The notes under the pieces: model-generated
Told to the model about the DNA's origin: nothing
Seen by the model: the letters and a program-made list of their open reading frames with translations, nothing else
Database searches by the model: none
NCBI RefSeq assembly: GCF_001975705.1
Contig: NZ_CP015093.1
Coordinates: 2,232,001 to 2,296,000, forward strand
Source of the DNA: Salipiger abyssi
GTDB taxonomy: Bacteria; Pseudomonadota; Alphaproteobacteria; Rhodobacterales; Rhodobacteraceae
DNA length: 64,000 nt
Direction: 5' to 3'
Position numbers and translations under genes: made by a program
Shown: piece after piece, positions 1 through 8,710 of the stretch
How positions within the stretch are numbered: the first letter of the stretch is position 1
Layout: every line of letters begins with the position of its first letter

Positions 1-4
1 CGTC

Positions 5-481
5 TCAGCTCAGGCCGAGATGCTGCGCGATGCCGGCGGCAAGCTGTTTTTCGCCGAAATCGCGCGTGATCTGGGTGCCGTCGAGCTCGGCAAGCGCGCC
101 GGAAACCTCCTCGGGCAGCGGCGAGAAGAAGCCGTTTTCGGCGGTGGCGAGCACGAAACGGGGGGCGGGAAAGCTGCCGCGAATCTCCCCCAGAAGGTGC
201 AACTGCCGGCCGCTGCGCTTGTCCGCCAGAACCACCCGGTTGTTGAGGCTGACCTTCACATAGGGTTCCGGGTCGGAGGCATCGCGCGCGCCGCCCAGGT
301 CATGGATGATCAAGCCCTTGGGCTGCGGCGGTTTTTGCGCCTTTTGCTGCTGCATGGCGGTGTAGCCGCCGCCGCTGATCTGATCGGCGAGCTTTCGGAT
401 GACCTGCGCATTTTCAGCGATCATGCGCTTTGCGCGCACATCCTCTGAGCGCGGTCCGTCACGCTTCGAAAAAATGTCCAA
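5..481 (-). CDS. Conserved hypothetical protein (158 aa)
   Basis: I do not recognise a named family. The 158-residue product is soluble, with no signal peptide or membrane segment. It has a charged N-terminal helix (about residues 8-36), a Gln/Lys/Pro-rich linker (about 43-55), and a C-terminal half containing short beta-like stretches. The start codon is TTG at 481, supported by a strong GGGAGGAAG Shine-Dalgarno sequence just upstream; the first internal ATG (residue 20) would cut into the conserved-looking helix. The gene is divergent from oxyR, separated by about 250 bp in which I see no other gene. Function unknown. Confidence 0.7.
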   Translation of the reverse strand: MDIFSKRDGPRSEDVRAKRMIAENAQVIRKLADQISGGGYTAMQQQKAQKPPQPKGLIIHDLGGARDASDPEPYVKVSLNNRVVLADKRSGRQLHLLGEIRGSFPAPRFVLATAENGFFSPLPEEVSGALAELDGTQITRDFGEKQLAAGIAQHLGLS

Positions 482-730
482 TTGTCTTCCTCCCTGCCTA
501 AAAGATTACCAGACGACAAACCTTTTGCCTATGTCATTTTGCGTGTCAGCCGGGTTGCCGGAGGCGCTGCGGGCCTTGCTGCACTGCAAAATCGGATGTT
601 TTGCAGAGCGCCGGAGCGGCGCGGCGACGCCCCGGGCGAGGGGGCGTGCGAGGGTATTGGGCGGGCCCTCTGGCAAAGCCGATCCATGCGGCCTATTTCG
701 TGACTCACACCGCTCTGATAAGTTTCTCAA

Positions 731-1663
731 ATGGCAAACCTCACCCTGAAACAGCTTCGCTATTTCGACGCACTGGCGCTGCACAAGCATTTCGGTCGTG
801 CCGCCTCGGCCTGCTCGATCACCCAGCCGGCGCTCTCGCTCCAGATCAAGGAGCTGGAGGCCGAGCTGGGCGTGACGCTCTTCGAGCGCGGCCCGCGCCA
901 GGTGCGGCTGACCCATGTTGGCGAGGAATTCGCCCCCCGCGCCCGCGAGATCCTGCGCGCGCTCGACGAGCTGGGCGATCTCGCCCGCGCCTCCAAGGAC
1001 CATTTCGTCGGGCGGCTGCGCATCGGTGTCATTCCCACCATCGCCCCCTACCTGCTGCCCTCGCTGATCCGGCGCCTGAGCGAGCTTTATCCCGGGCTCG
1101 ACATCCATATGCGCGAGACCCTGACCAGCCGGCTGATCGCGGAGCTGTCCGAGGGCCGGCTGGATGCGGCCATCGTCGCGCTGCCGGTCTCGGAACCCTC
1201 GCTGACCGAGGTGGCGCTCTTCAACGAGGATTTCGTGCTGATCCGCCCCAGCGAGGATGCCGGCAGCCCGGTTCCCTCGCGCGAGAAGCTGCGCGAGATG
1301 CGTCTGCTGCTGCTGGAGGAGGGGCACTGCTTCCGCGATCAGGCGCTTTCGTTCTGCAAGGTGCAGTCGGCGCTCCCGCGCGAGATGCTGGACGGCAGTT
1401 CGCTGTCGACGCTGGTGCAGATGGTGGCGGCGGGGATCGGGGTGACGCTGATCCCGGAAATGGCGGTTCCGGTCGAGACCCGCGCCACCGCCGTTTCCGT
1501 CTCGCGCTTTGTCGGCGCGCAGCCGGCGCGCACCGTGGGCATGGTCTGGCGCAACAGCTCGCCATTGGCCGAGCGGCTGACCGAGATCGCCGGGGTGGTG
1601 CGCGAATGCGGGCTCATGATGGCCGCCGAGGCCGGGCGCCTGCCGGACCCGGCGCCCGGCTGA
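731..1663 (+). CDS. oxyR: OxyR-type hydrogen peroxide-sensing LysR regulator
   Basis: A 310-residue LysR-family transcription factor. It has an N-terminal winged helix-turn-helix (about residues 4-63, with LKQLRYFDALALHKHFGRAA and a TQPALSLQIKELE recognition helix) and a periplasmic-binding-protein-like effector domain. Two cysteines, C200 in GHCFRDQ and C209 in SFC, have exactly the spacing of the redox pair C199/C208 of E. coli OxyR. This is the main reason for calling OxyR rather than a generic LysR. In the family, peroxide oxidises this pair to a disulfide, switching on catalase and peroxidase genes. No katG lies beside it, but a second peroxide-stress gene, yaaA, is in the same window at 21.3 kb. 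The start ATG at 731 follows the divergent intergenic region. Confidence 0.9.
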   Translation: MANLTLKQLRYFDALALHKHFGRAASACSITQPALSLQIKELEAELGVTLFERGPRQVRLTHVGEEFAPRAREILRALDELGDLARASKDHFVGRLRIGVIPTIAPYLLPSLIRRLSELYPGLDIHMRETLTSRLIAELSEGRLDAAIVALPVSEPSLTEVALFNEDFVLIRPSEDAGSPVPSREKLREMRLLLLEEGHCFRDQALSFCKVQSALPREMLDGSSLSTLVQMVAAGIGVTLIPEMAVPVETRATAVSVSRFVGAQPARTVGMVWRNSSPLAERLTEIAGVVRECGLMMAAEAGRLPDPAPG

Positions 1664-1725
1664 TGGACAGGCGGCGGCTTTGTTCCTAAGCTGAGCGCCC
1701 GGTGGTGGAGAAGAGGGGCAGGCCC

Positions 1726-2019
1726 ATGTGTCAGGTCTTTACGGGGCAGGATCCGCAGCGCTACGCCTCGGAGACGCGGCGGCTGCGACTGAACGGTCAG
1801 AGCACCAGCATCCGGCTGGAAAACGCCTTTTGGGCCATCCTCGACGAGATCGCCGCGCGCGAGGGCGTCAGCACGCCCGCCTTCCTGTCGACCCTGCATG
1901 CGGAGGTGCTGGAGCAGCGCGGCGAGCCGGAAAACTTCACCTCGCTGCTGCGCTGCGCCTGTCTTGCCTTTGTCGAGACGGCGCCCGACCGGGCGCAGCG
2001 CCTCATGGTCGCGCAGTAG
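1726..2019 (+). CDS. Ribbon-helix-helix domain protein (RHH_4 type)
   Basis: A small (97 aa) putative DNA-binding protein. The central segment ([20 protein letters not shown]) followed by [13 protein letters not shown] fits the RHH_4 ribbon-helix-helix family common in alphaproteobacteria: a beta strand for DNA contact followed by two helices. I chose the ATG at 1726 (protein begins [10 protein letters not shown]) because relatives begin this way and an AGAGGGGCAGG sequence precedes it; an in-frame GTG at 1702 would add eight residues. It sits just downstream of oxyR on the same strand and converges with the solute-binding protein gene, seven bases away. Its targets are unknown. Confidence 0.75.
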   Translation: MCQVFTGQDPQRYASETRRLRLNGQSTSIRLENAFWAILDEIAAREGVSTPAFLSTLHAEVLEQRGEPENFTSLLRCACLAFVETAPDRAQRLMVAQ

Positions 2020-2026
2020 CGCGGGG

Positions 2027-3499
2027 CTATTCGCTCCAGCGCACCGCGCTCAGATCGGTGGCCTGGGTCGGCTGGTTCTGCCACAGCCCTTCGAGTCGCG
2101 CATCCGCCACGGTGGGGTAGGCGAGCTGGAAGAGATAGCCGTTGACGTAATCCTCGGCGATCACGGTCTGCGCCTGTTTCAGCATCTCCGACCGCGCCGC
2201 CGGATCCGAGGTCGCCGAGAACGTGGCCATCAGCTCCTGAAGCTCCGGGTTGTCATACTGGAAATAGTAGTCGGGCCGGGCATAGATGCCGATGTCGAGC
2301 GGCTCGGTATGGCTGACGATGGTCAGGCCGAAATCCTTGCCGCGAAACACTTCTTCCAGCCACTGCGCCCATTCCAGATTGGTGATCTGCGTCTCGATGC
2401 CGATCTCGCGCAGCTGCGCCGCCACGATCTCGCCGCCGCGCCGCGCATAGGAGGGCGGCGGCAGTTTCAGCGTGGTGGTGAAGCCGTCGGGATAGCCGGC
2501 ATCGGCGAGCAGCGTCCTGGCTTTTTCGGGATCGTAATCCGAGAGCCCGGTCAGATCGACGTAATCGGGATTGTGCGGCGCGAAATGCGTGCCGATGGGC
2601 GTGCCCTGGCCGAACATGGCACCGTCGATGATCGCCTGCCGGTCGATGGCATGGGCGATGGCCTCGCGCACGGGCTTCTCCGCCAGTGGGCCGTTCTTGT
2701 TGTTCATGGCGAGGATGGTCTCGCCCTCGGTCGAGCCGACCAGCACCTGAAAGCGCGGATCGGCCTCGAACATCGGCAGGTTCTCGGGCGCGGGGAAACC
2801 GGCGAAGGCGTCGATATCCTGCGCCATCATCGCCGCGAAGGCCGCCGTCGGGTCGGAGATGAAGCGGAAGGTGACATGTTCGAGCGCCGGCGCCTCGCCC
2901 CAGTACCCGGCATTGCGGCTGAGCTCGATCCGGTCGCCGCTCACCCAACGATCAAAGGCGAAGGGGCCGGTGCCCACGGGCTGCTGCGCGATGCCCTCGA
3001 TGCTTTCGGGCGCCACGATCACCGCGTCGCCCCAGGCCATGTTGAAGAGGAAATTGCCGTCGGGCTCGGCGAGCTGCACCTCTACGGTCAGCGGATCGGG
3101 CGCGGTCACCTCGGAAATACCGGCGAACAGGGCCTTTTGCGCGTTCAGGCTGTCCTCGGCGCGGGCACGGTCGAGGCTGAACTTCACATCCTCCGCGTCC
3201 ATCGCGCTGCCGTCGTGGAAGGTCACGCCCTCATGCAGATGAAAGGTGTAGACGGTGCCGTCCTCCGAGATCTCCCAGCTTTCCGCCAGCCCGGGCACGA
3301 TGGCGCCGGTCTCGGTGAATTTCGTCAGCCCCTCGAAGACGTTGGAATAAAGCACGCTATCGATGGCGCCGGCGGCGGCGGAGGTCGGATCGAGATGCGG
3401 CGGTTCGAGCTGGAGGGCGATGGTCAGGTCGCTCTGCTGGGCGAGCGCCGCCTGTGCGGAAAGGATCAGCGCGGCGAGCGCGGGGGCGAGACGGGGCAT
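2027..3499 (-). CDS. ABC transporter periplasmic solute-binding protein, family 5 (peptide/nickel type)
   Basis: A 490-residue extracellular binding protein of the DppA/OppA (SBP_bac_5) family. A cleavable signal peptide ([20 protein letters not shown], then QQSDL) precedes the typical start of the domain, with [14 protein letters not shown] and the signature [30 protein letters not shown]. The start is set at the ATG at 3499, which has GGAGAG four bases upstream; upstream in-frame codons add only a non-signal extension. No permease or ATPase genes adjoin it, so this is an orphan receptor that must work with subunits encoded elsewhere. Ligand unknown: oligopeptides, opines or other small molecules are possible for the family. 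Confidence 0.88.
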   Translation of the reverse strand: MPRLAPALAALILSAQAALAQQSDLTIALQLEPPHLDPTSAAAGAIDSVLYSNVFEGLTKFTETGAIVPGLAESWEISEDGTVYTFHLHEGVTFHDGSAMDAEDVKFSLDRARAEDSLNAQKALFAGISEVTAPDPLTVEVQLAEPDGNFLFNMAWGDAVIVAPESIEGIAQQPVGTGPFAFDRWVSGDRIELSRNAGYWGEAPALEHVTFRFISDPTAAFAAMMAQDIDAFAGFPAPENLPMFEADPRFQVLVGSTEGETILAMNNKNGPLAEKPVREAIAHAIDRQAIIDGAMFGQGTPIGTHFAPHNPDYVDLTGLSDYDPEKARTLLADAGYPDGFTTTLKLPPPSYARRGGEIVAAQLREIGIETQITNLEWAQWLEEVFRGKDFGLTIVSHTEPLDIGIYARPDYYFQYDNPELQELMATFSATSDPAARSEMLKQAQTVIAEDYVNGYLFQLAYPTVADARLEGLWQNQPTQATDLSAVRWSE

Positions 3500-3646
3500 G
3501 GGGCTCTCCATTCCGGGGGCGGGCAATTGGCCCGTGGATTGCGGAAGTGTGCCCAATTTCCCGGGCGGTTCAAGCCGATACGGGCTGGATTTGCAGGGGT
3601 TCGGCTGCTAGACCGCCCCAGCCTTGGTGCCCAGGAGGAGGATCCC

Positions 3647-4480
3647 ATGAGCGCAACCGCGCGCAAGACCGCGCCGCTGCCGGACGACATTCGCGCCCGC
3701 AAGGGCGGCGAGCCGCTGGTCAGCCTGACCGCCTACACCACCCCCATGGCGCAGCTGATGGATGCGCATTGCGATTTCGTGCTGGTCGGCGATTCCGTTG
3801 GCATGGTGCTGCACGGGCTGGAATCGACGCTCGGCGTCACCATGGAAATGATGATCCTGCACGGGCAGGCGGTGAAGCGCGGGCTGAGCCGGGCGATGAT
3901 GGTGGTCGACATGCCCTTTGCTTCCTACGAGGAGAGCCCGGCGCAGGCCTATCGCAACGCCGCCCGGCTGATGGCCGAGACCGGCGCCGGCGCGGTGAAG
4001 CTCGAAGGCGGTGTCGCCATGGCCGAGACGATTGCCTTTCTGGTGGCACGCGGCGTGCCGGTGATGGCGCATATCGGGCTGACACCGCAGTCGATCAACA
4101 CGCTGGGCGGCTACAAGGTGCAGGGACGGGGCGTTGCCGCCGACCGTCTGCTCGCCGATGCGGAGGCTGTGGCCGCGGCCGGCGCCTTTGCGGTGGTGCT
4201 GGAGAAGGTGCCCGAGACGCTGGCCGACCGGGTGACCGGGGCGATCCCGATCCCCACCATCGGCATCGGCGCCTCGGCGGGTTGTGACGGCCAGATCCTC
4301 GTGGTCGACGACATGCTGGGGCTCTTCACCGCGTTCAAGCCGAAATTCGTCAAACGCTACGCGACGCTGGGAGAACAGGCCGAGGCGGCAATTGCCGATT
4401 ACTCGACAGAGGTCCGCGAACGGCGCTTTCCCGCGCCCGAGCATGTCTTTGCCGATACCCTGCCGGAGTCGAAGAAATGA
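3647..4480 (+). CDS. panB: 3-methyl-2-oxobutanoate hydroxymethyltransferase (PanB)
   Basis: First committed enzyme of pantothenate synthesis: it transfers a hydroxymethyl group from 5,10-methylene-THF to alpha-ketoisovalerate, giving ketopantoate. The 277-residue protein shows the PanB (beta/alpha)8 landmarks: [16 protein letters not shown], the metal-binding Asp of [22 protein letters not shown], and the AVKLEGG segment with catalytic Lys and Glu, followed by [14 protein letters not shown]. The start ATG at 3647 has a near-perfect AGGAGGAGG ribosome site; the much longer open frame upstream is not coding. It overlaps panC by four bases (ATGA), so the two are translationally coupled. Confidence 0.97.
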   Translation: MSATARKTAPLPDDIRARKGGEPLVSLTAYTTPMAQLMDAHCDFVLVGDSVGMVLHGLESTLGVTMEMMILHGQAVKRGLSRAMMVVDMPFASYEESPAQAYRNAARLMAETGAGAVKLEGGVAMAETIAFLVARGVPVMAHIGLTPQSINTLGGYKVQGRGVAADRLLADAEAVAAAGAFAVVLEKVPETLADRVTGAIPIPTIGIGASAGCDGQILVVDDMLGLFTAFKPKFVKRYATLGEQAEAAIADYSTEVRERRFPAPEHVFADTLPESKK

Positions 4481-5319
4481 CCGATATCCTGCGCCGGAAA
4501 GCGGCGCTGCGCGAACGTGTGTCGGGCTGGAAGCGCGCGGGCGAGGTGGTGGGCGTGGTGCCCACAATGGGCGCGCTGCATGCCGGGCATCTGAGTCTTG
4601 TCGAGGCCGCCAAAGCCGCCTGCGACCGGGTGATCGTGACGATCTTTGTCAATCCGCGCCAGTTCAATAACGCCTCGGATCTGGAGAACTATCCCCGCAC
4701 CGAAGAGCAGGACGCGGAAAAGCTCGCGCCCTTCGGCGTCGACGTGATCTATGTGCCCGATCCCGACCAGATCTATCCCGAGGGCTTTGCCACCACGGTC
4801 TCTGTCGCGGGGCTGACCGAGGGGCTTTGCGGCGCCCACCGTCCCGGGCATTTCGACGGCGTGACCACGGTTGTGTCAAAGCTCTTCCTCCAGACCGGGG
4901 CCGACCGGGCCTATTTCGGCGAGAAGGATTATCAGCAATTGCAGGTGGTTACCCGCATGGCCACCGATCTCGACATTCCCGTCGAGGTGATCGGCTGCCC
5001 CACTGTGCGCGAGGCGGACGGGCTGGCGCTCAGCTCGCGCAACCTGCTGCTGCCGCCCGAGGCACGCGCGGCGGCGCCGGCGCTGAACCGCGCGATGCGG
5101 GGCATGGCCGACAAGCTCATGGCCGGCGCCGAGATCGCCACGCTGCGACCGCTCGCCAAGGCCGAGATCGTCGCGGCGGGGTTCGACGAGGTCGAATATC
5201 TGGAACTGCGCGCGGCGGAGGGGCTGGCGCCTCTGCCCAAGGCCGAGCGCCCGGCGCGGCTGCTGGCGGCGGCATGGATCGGCGGCGTGCGCCTCATCGA
5301 CAATATCCCGGTGGGTTAG
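4477..5319 (+). CDS. panC: Pantothenate synthetase (PanC)
   Basis: Condenses pantoate and beta-alanine with ATP to give pantothenate, using a pantoyl-adenylate intermediate. The 280-residue protein has the nucleotidyltransferase HIGH-type motif MGALHAGH (residues 31-38), the pantoate pocket segments VNPRQFNN and [14 protein letters not shown], and the family signatures [10 protein letters not shown] and [12 protein letters not shown]. Its ATG lies inside the panB stop region (ATGA overlap). No panD or panE lies next to it, so beta-alanine and ketopantoate reduction must be supplied from elsewhere. Confidence 0.97.
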   Translation: MTDILRRKAALRERVSGWKRAGEVVGVVPTMGALHAGHLSLVEAAKAACDRVIVTIFVNPRQFNNASDLENYPRTEEQDAEKLAPFGVDVIYVPDPDQIYPEGFATTVSVAGLTEGLCGAHRPGHFDGVTTVVSKLFLQTGADRAYFGEKDYQQLQVVTRMATDLDIPVEVIGCPTVREADGLALSSRNLLLPPEARAAAPALNRAMRGMADKLMAGAEIATLRPLAKAEIVAAGFDEVEYLELRAAEGLAPLPKAERPARLLAAAWIGGVRLIDNIPVG

Positions 5320-5390
5320 GCTCCTGACGCGAGCGTGAATTGATCGCGGCACGCCGCGCGCGAATACCGTGCGGGGCAGAGAGGATGGCG

Positions 5391-5861
5391 ATGAACAGGA
5401 TCGGTGTGGCGCTCGGCACGGTTGCGCTGCTTGTGGGCGGCGGATGGGCTCTTGCGCAGATGACGGCGGCGCCCGACCCGGGGCTTTTGCCCTATGAGGA
5501 TGCGGCGCGGGTCGAAAACGGCGCGCGGCTCTATGCCGAGAATTGCGCCTCCTGCCACGGCGCGCAGCTCCAAGGTGAGCCGGACTGGAAAGAGCGCGAC
5601 GCCGACGGCTACCTGCCCGCGCCGCCGCACGATCCGACTGGCCATACCTGGCATCACCCCGATGCGCAGCTTCTGGAAATCGTCACCCATGGCACCGAAG
5701 CGCTGGTCGGCGGGAGCTACAAATCCAACATGATCGGCTATGGCGATATCCTGAGCGAGGCCGAGATCCTCGACACACTCGCCTACATCAAGAGCACATG
5801 GCCCGAAGAGGTCGTGACCCTGCATAACGAGATCAACGCCCGCACCGCTGTCTACGAGTGA
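5391..5861 (+). CDS. Periplasmic/membrane-anchored mono-heme c-type cytochrome
   Basis: A 156-residue cytochrome c. An N-terminal hydrophobic segment (residues 3-22) serves as a signal peptide or membrane anchor. The heme-binding CASCH motif spans C52-H56, and M114 in SNMIGYGD is the likely sixth ligand. The ATG at 5391 is preferred because GAGG lies six bases upstream; the nearby ATG at 5385 is too close to the ribosome site. The remaining sequence (ADGYLPAPPHDPTGHTWHHP) is typical of small Rhodobacteraceae class I cytochromes found near oxidases and dehydrogenases. Its redox partner is not evident here. Confidence 0.85.
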   Translation: MNRIGVALGTVALLVGGGWALAQMTAAPDPGLLPYEDAARVENGARLYAENCASCHGAQLQGEPDWKERDADGYLPAPPHDPTGHTWHHPDAQLLEIVTHGTEALVGGSYKSNMIGYGDILSEAEILDTLAYIKSTWPEEVVTLHNEINARTAVYE

Positions 5862-5874
5862 TCCGCCGGCCCGC

Positions 5875-6825
5875 TCAGCGCAGCTTCGGCGCCGGGCCCA
5901 GCGGCAGGAAGCCCAGCCAGGTCTTGCCCTCGCGAAACTCGAAGGTCAGGTCGATCCGGTCGTCGCGCCCCGAAAGCCCGGACAGGAGGTCCGCCGCGCC
6001 CTCGATCAGCGTCAGGATCTCCGGCGGCACCCGCCCGGCGGCGCGCTCTGCCGCGATGGCCTCGTCCATGTTCTCGACCCGAAGCGACAGCTCGCCGTCC
6101 AGCCGCCCGCTGCGGTCCACATCCGCGGCGCCGGCGGCAGAGAGGCGCAGCGCGTCCTTGCCGAGCTCGGCGCGGGCGATCTCGATCCGGGTCGGGCGCG
6201 CCTCGGTATAGTCTTCCAGCCGCAGCGGCGCCTCCAGCGTCACCGTACTGTCGAGCCGCAGCCCGTCTTCGCTGCCGCCGGGCAGCGCCGCGCCGCCGGT
6301 GGCGATGCCCTCGGCATTCACTGCGATGCGATAGCGGCTGTCGGTCTCCTCCAGCCGCGAGATGGCGGCGGTGAGGCCGGAGAGCGCCAGCGGCGCCTCG
6401 CCCGAGACGTTCAGCACCTCGGCCTCGGCATTGGCGCGCAGCAGCTCGCCCCCGTCGCGCACGAGGCTCGCCCGGAGCCCCTGCGCGGTGATCTCATAGG
6501 CATTGCCGTCGTGATTTACCCGCTGGCTCTCGGGGAAGGCGACGATCACGTGATCGCGGGAATAGACCACCTGCAAGACTTGCAGAAACGGCGCCTCCCA
6601 GACGGTGTTGCTGTCGGGATCGGCCAGCAGCAAGCCGGTGAAACTGGTGTCGAGCCGGTTGGGGAAACCCTGGATCGACAGATCCTCGTAAGAGGCTTCC
6701 CAGCCCTCGGCGCGCCGGTCCTCGAACCAGGCCTCGATGGCCTGCCGCTGCGCCCAGGCCGACCAGCCCCAGTAGGCCGACCAGGCCAGTGCCGCAGCGA
6801 TCACCAGAAGTGTCAGACGCTTCAC
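5875..6825 (-). CDS. DUF2125 family membrane-anchored periplasmic protein
   Basis: A 316-residue protein beginning with a membrane anchor (MKRLTLLVIAAALAWSAYWG) followed by a short basic helix and a long beta-rich, presumably periplasmic domain. The pattern GWSAWAQRQAIEAWFEDRRA, then EASYEDLSIQGFPNRLDTSF matches the alphaproteobacterial DUF2125 family, whose function is unknown. I take the GTG at 6825 as start because it gives a proper anchor and has GGGGGG upstream; an ATG 51 bases earlier adds an unlikely Cys/His-rich leader. It converges with the cytochrome gene (13 bp gap) and is divergent from the ChaC gene. Confidence 0.8.
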   Translation of the reverse strand: MKRLTLLVIAAALAWSAYWGWSAWAQRQAIEAWFEDRRAEGWEASYEDLSIQGFPNRLDTSFTGLLLADPDSNTVWEAPFLQVLQVVYSRDHVIVAFPESQRVNHDGNAYEITAQGLRASLVRDGGELLRANAEAEVLNVSGEAPLALSGLTAAISRLEETDSRYRIAVNAEGIATGGAALPGGSEDGLRLDSTVTLEAPLRLEDYTEARPTRIEIARAELGKDALRLSAAGAADVDRSGRLDGELSLRVENMDEAIAAERAAGRVPPEILTLIEGAADLLSGLSGRDDRIDLTFEFREGKTWLGFLPLGPAPKLR

Positions 6826-6893
6826 CGGTAAGCCCCCCTTTAACGGTCTCTCCGGATGGTGTTTACAGCCCGGCAAAGGAAAGGACCAGAACC

Positions 6894-7436
6894 ATGGCGC
6901 TATGGGTCTTCGGCTACGGCTCGCTCTTGTGGAATCCCGGCTTCGAGGTGGCGGAGCAGGCGCATGCCAGCCTGCCCGATTATCACCGCAGCTTCTGCAT
7001 GCGCTCGATCCACCACCGCGGCAGCGAAGAGGTGCCGGGCCTCGTGCTGGCGCTCGACGAACAGCCCGGCGCGCTGTGCGAGGGGCTGGCGCTGCGCGCC
7101 GCCGAGGGCACCGAAGAGGAGACGCTGGCCTATCTGCGCGAGCGCGAGCTGGTCTCGGCGGCCTATCTGGAAAAGGTCTTGCCTGTCGATCTGCGCGACG
7201 GCCGGCGGATCGAGGCGGTGACCTATGTGATCGACGCCGATCACGTCCAGTATTGCGGCGGGCTGCCGCTGGAGGAGCAGGCGGGGATCATCGCCACCGC
7301 CGTGGGCGGGCGCGGTCCGAACACCGAATATCTCTACAATACCGCCACACATCTCGACGAATTGGGCATACCCGATGCGGAACTGCACTGGTTGCGGGAT
7401 CGTGTGCGGCAACTTGTGGATAACCGCTTGGCTTGA
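6894..7436 (+). CDS. ChaC-like gamma-glutamylcyclotransferase
   Basis: A 180-residue member of the gamma-glutamylcyclotransferase (ChaC/BtrG) fold. The N-terminal VFGYGSLLWNPGF loop binds the gamma-glutamyl group, and E85 in LRERELVSAAY is the likely catalytic acid. ChaC enzymes cleave glutathione to 5-oxoproline and Cys-Gly in the cytosol. The protein then runs through VTYVIDADHVQYCG and GRGPNTEYLYNTATHLDELGI, both typical of ChaC. The ATG at 6894 follows AAAGGAAAGGA. It is 50 bp upstream of the MotA-like gene on the same strand and may be co-transcribed with it. Substrate specificity (glutathione or another gamma-glutamyl compound) is inferred. Confidence 0.9.
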   Translation: MALWVFGYGSLLWNPGFEVAEQAHASLPDYHRSFCMRSIHHRGSEEVPGLVLALDEQPGALCEGLALRAAEGTEEETLAYLRERELVSAAYLEKVLPVDLRDGRRIEAVTYVIDADHVQYCGGLPLEEQAGIIATAVGGRGPNTEYLYNTATHLDELGIPDAELHWLRDRVRQLVDNRLA

Positions 7437-7486
7437 AACACTTGCCGCAATAGGGTCGGGGCAACGCGAATAACCCGTCAGGGTCC

Positions 7487-8707
7487 ATGATGGACAAGCC
7501 CGACCTCGAGGCAGAGCCGCATTTCAGTCAGCCCTTCCGCCAGATCGCCCTGATGCTGGTGGTGCTCGGCCTGTGCGGCGCGGGCGGGTTCCTCGCCCTG
7601 CCGAGGGTGCTGCCGGTGTTTCAGGCAAACCCCTATCTCAACGGCTTCATCCTCTTTGTCTTCGTGCTGGGCGTGCTGGCCTGTTTCTGGCAGGTGGCGC
7701 AGCTCATCCAGTCGGTGCGCTGGATCGAGCAGTTCACCTCCGACCGCGATGCCGGCGCCCGGCCGCCGCGGCTGCTGGCGCCTCTGGCCACCATGCTGCG
7801 CCGCCGCGACCGGCGCATGCAGATCACCACCACCTCGACCCGCTCGATCCTCGATTCCGTCGCCACAAGGATCGACGAGGCGCGCGAGATCACCCGCTAT
7901 CTGGTCTCGCTGCTGATCTTTCTCGGCCTGCTCGGCACGTTCTACGGGCTGGCCACCACCGTGCCCGCGCTGGTCGACACGATCCGCAGCCTCGCCCCCG
8001 CCGAGGGCGAGAGCAATATGGAAACCTTTTCACGGCTGATGAGCGGGCTCGAAAGCCAGCTTGGCGGCATGGGTGTGGCCTTTGCCTCCTCGCTGCTGGG
8101 GCTCACCGGCTCGCTGATCGTCGGGCTGCTGGAGCTTTTCGCCGGCCACGGCCAGAACCGCTTTTACCGCGAGCTCGAGGAATGGCTCAGCTCGATCACC
8201 AAGCTGAGCTTTTCCGGCGATGGCGAGAGCGGCGGCGAAACCGGGCTGGTGGCGCAGGTGCTCGACCAGATGACCGACCAGATGGAGCGGCTGACGCTTA
8301 TGTTCGCCCGCGCGCAGGAGGGCCAGAACGAGGTCGACGCGCGACTGGGCCAGCTTGCGGATTCGGTCGAGCGCATGACCGAACGGCTGGAGGCCACGGC
8401 GCCCTCGGCCAACTCGCTGGCACGCATCGCCGAAGGGCAGGAGCGGCTGGCCGAGGTGCTGGCCGAGCGCGAGACCGCCGAGGGGCTCGATGCCGAAAGC
8501 CGCATGCGGCTGCGCTCGATCGACGTGCAGATGCTGCGGCTGCTGGAAGAGGTCTCCGCCGGGCGGCAGGAGAGCATGGCCGAGCTGCGCACCGACCTGA
8601 CCGCGCTGAACCGCACGCTGGGCAAGATCGCCAGCCAGCCGCAGCCGCAATCGGTGACCATCCGCCCGATGCGCCCGACCGGCGCCGGCGGCAAGGGCGA
8701 GACCTGA
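7487..8707 (+). CDS. MotA/TolQ/ExbB-type proton channel subunit
   Basis: A 406-residue inner-membrane protein with about four membrane segments (around residues 18-40, 49-72, 138-162 and 195-220). It carries the MotA/TolQ/ExbB core signatures TRYLVSLLIFLGLLGTFYGL and GGMGVAFASSLLGLTGSLIVG. After residue 230 comes a long charged helical tail (VLDQMTDQMERLTLMFARAQ onward) likely to be coiled coil in the cytoplasm. The next gene, three bases downstream, encodes a matching MotB-like partner, so together they should form a proton-driven stator unit. The length and tail are unlike flagellar MotA, TolQ or ExbB. No flagellar, Tol or TonB genes are nearby. Confidence 0.85.
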   Translation: MMDKPDLEAEPHFSQPFRQIALMLVVLGLCGAGGFLALPRVLPVFQANPYLNGFILFVFVLGVLACFWQVAQLIQSVRWIEQFTSDRDAGARPPRLLAPLATMLRRRDRRMQITTTSTRSILDSVATRIDEAREITRYLVSLLIFLGLLGTFYGLATTVPALVDTIRSLAPAEGESNMETFSRLMSGLESQLGGMGVAFASSLLGLTGSLIVGLLELFAGHGQNRFYRELEEWLSSITKLSFSGDGESGGETGLVAQVLDQMTDQMERLTLMFARAQEGQNEVDARLGQLADSVERMTERLEATAPSANSLARIAEGQERLAEVLAERETAEGLDAESRMRLRSIDVQMLRLLEEVSAGRQESMAELRTDLTALNRTLGKIASQPQPQSVTIRPMRPTGAGGKGET

Positions 8708-8710
8708 TCC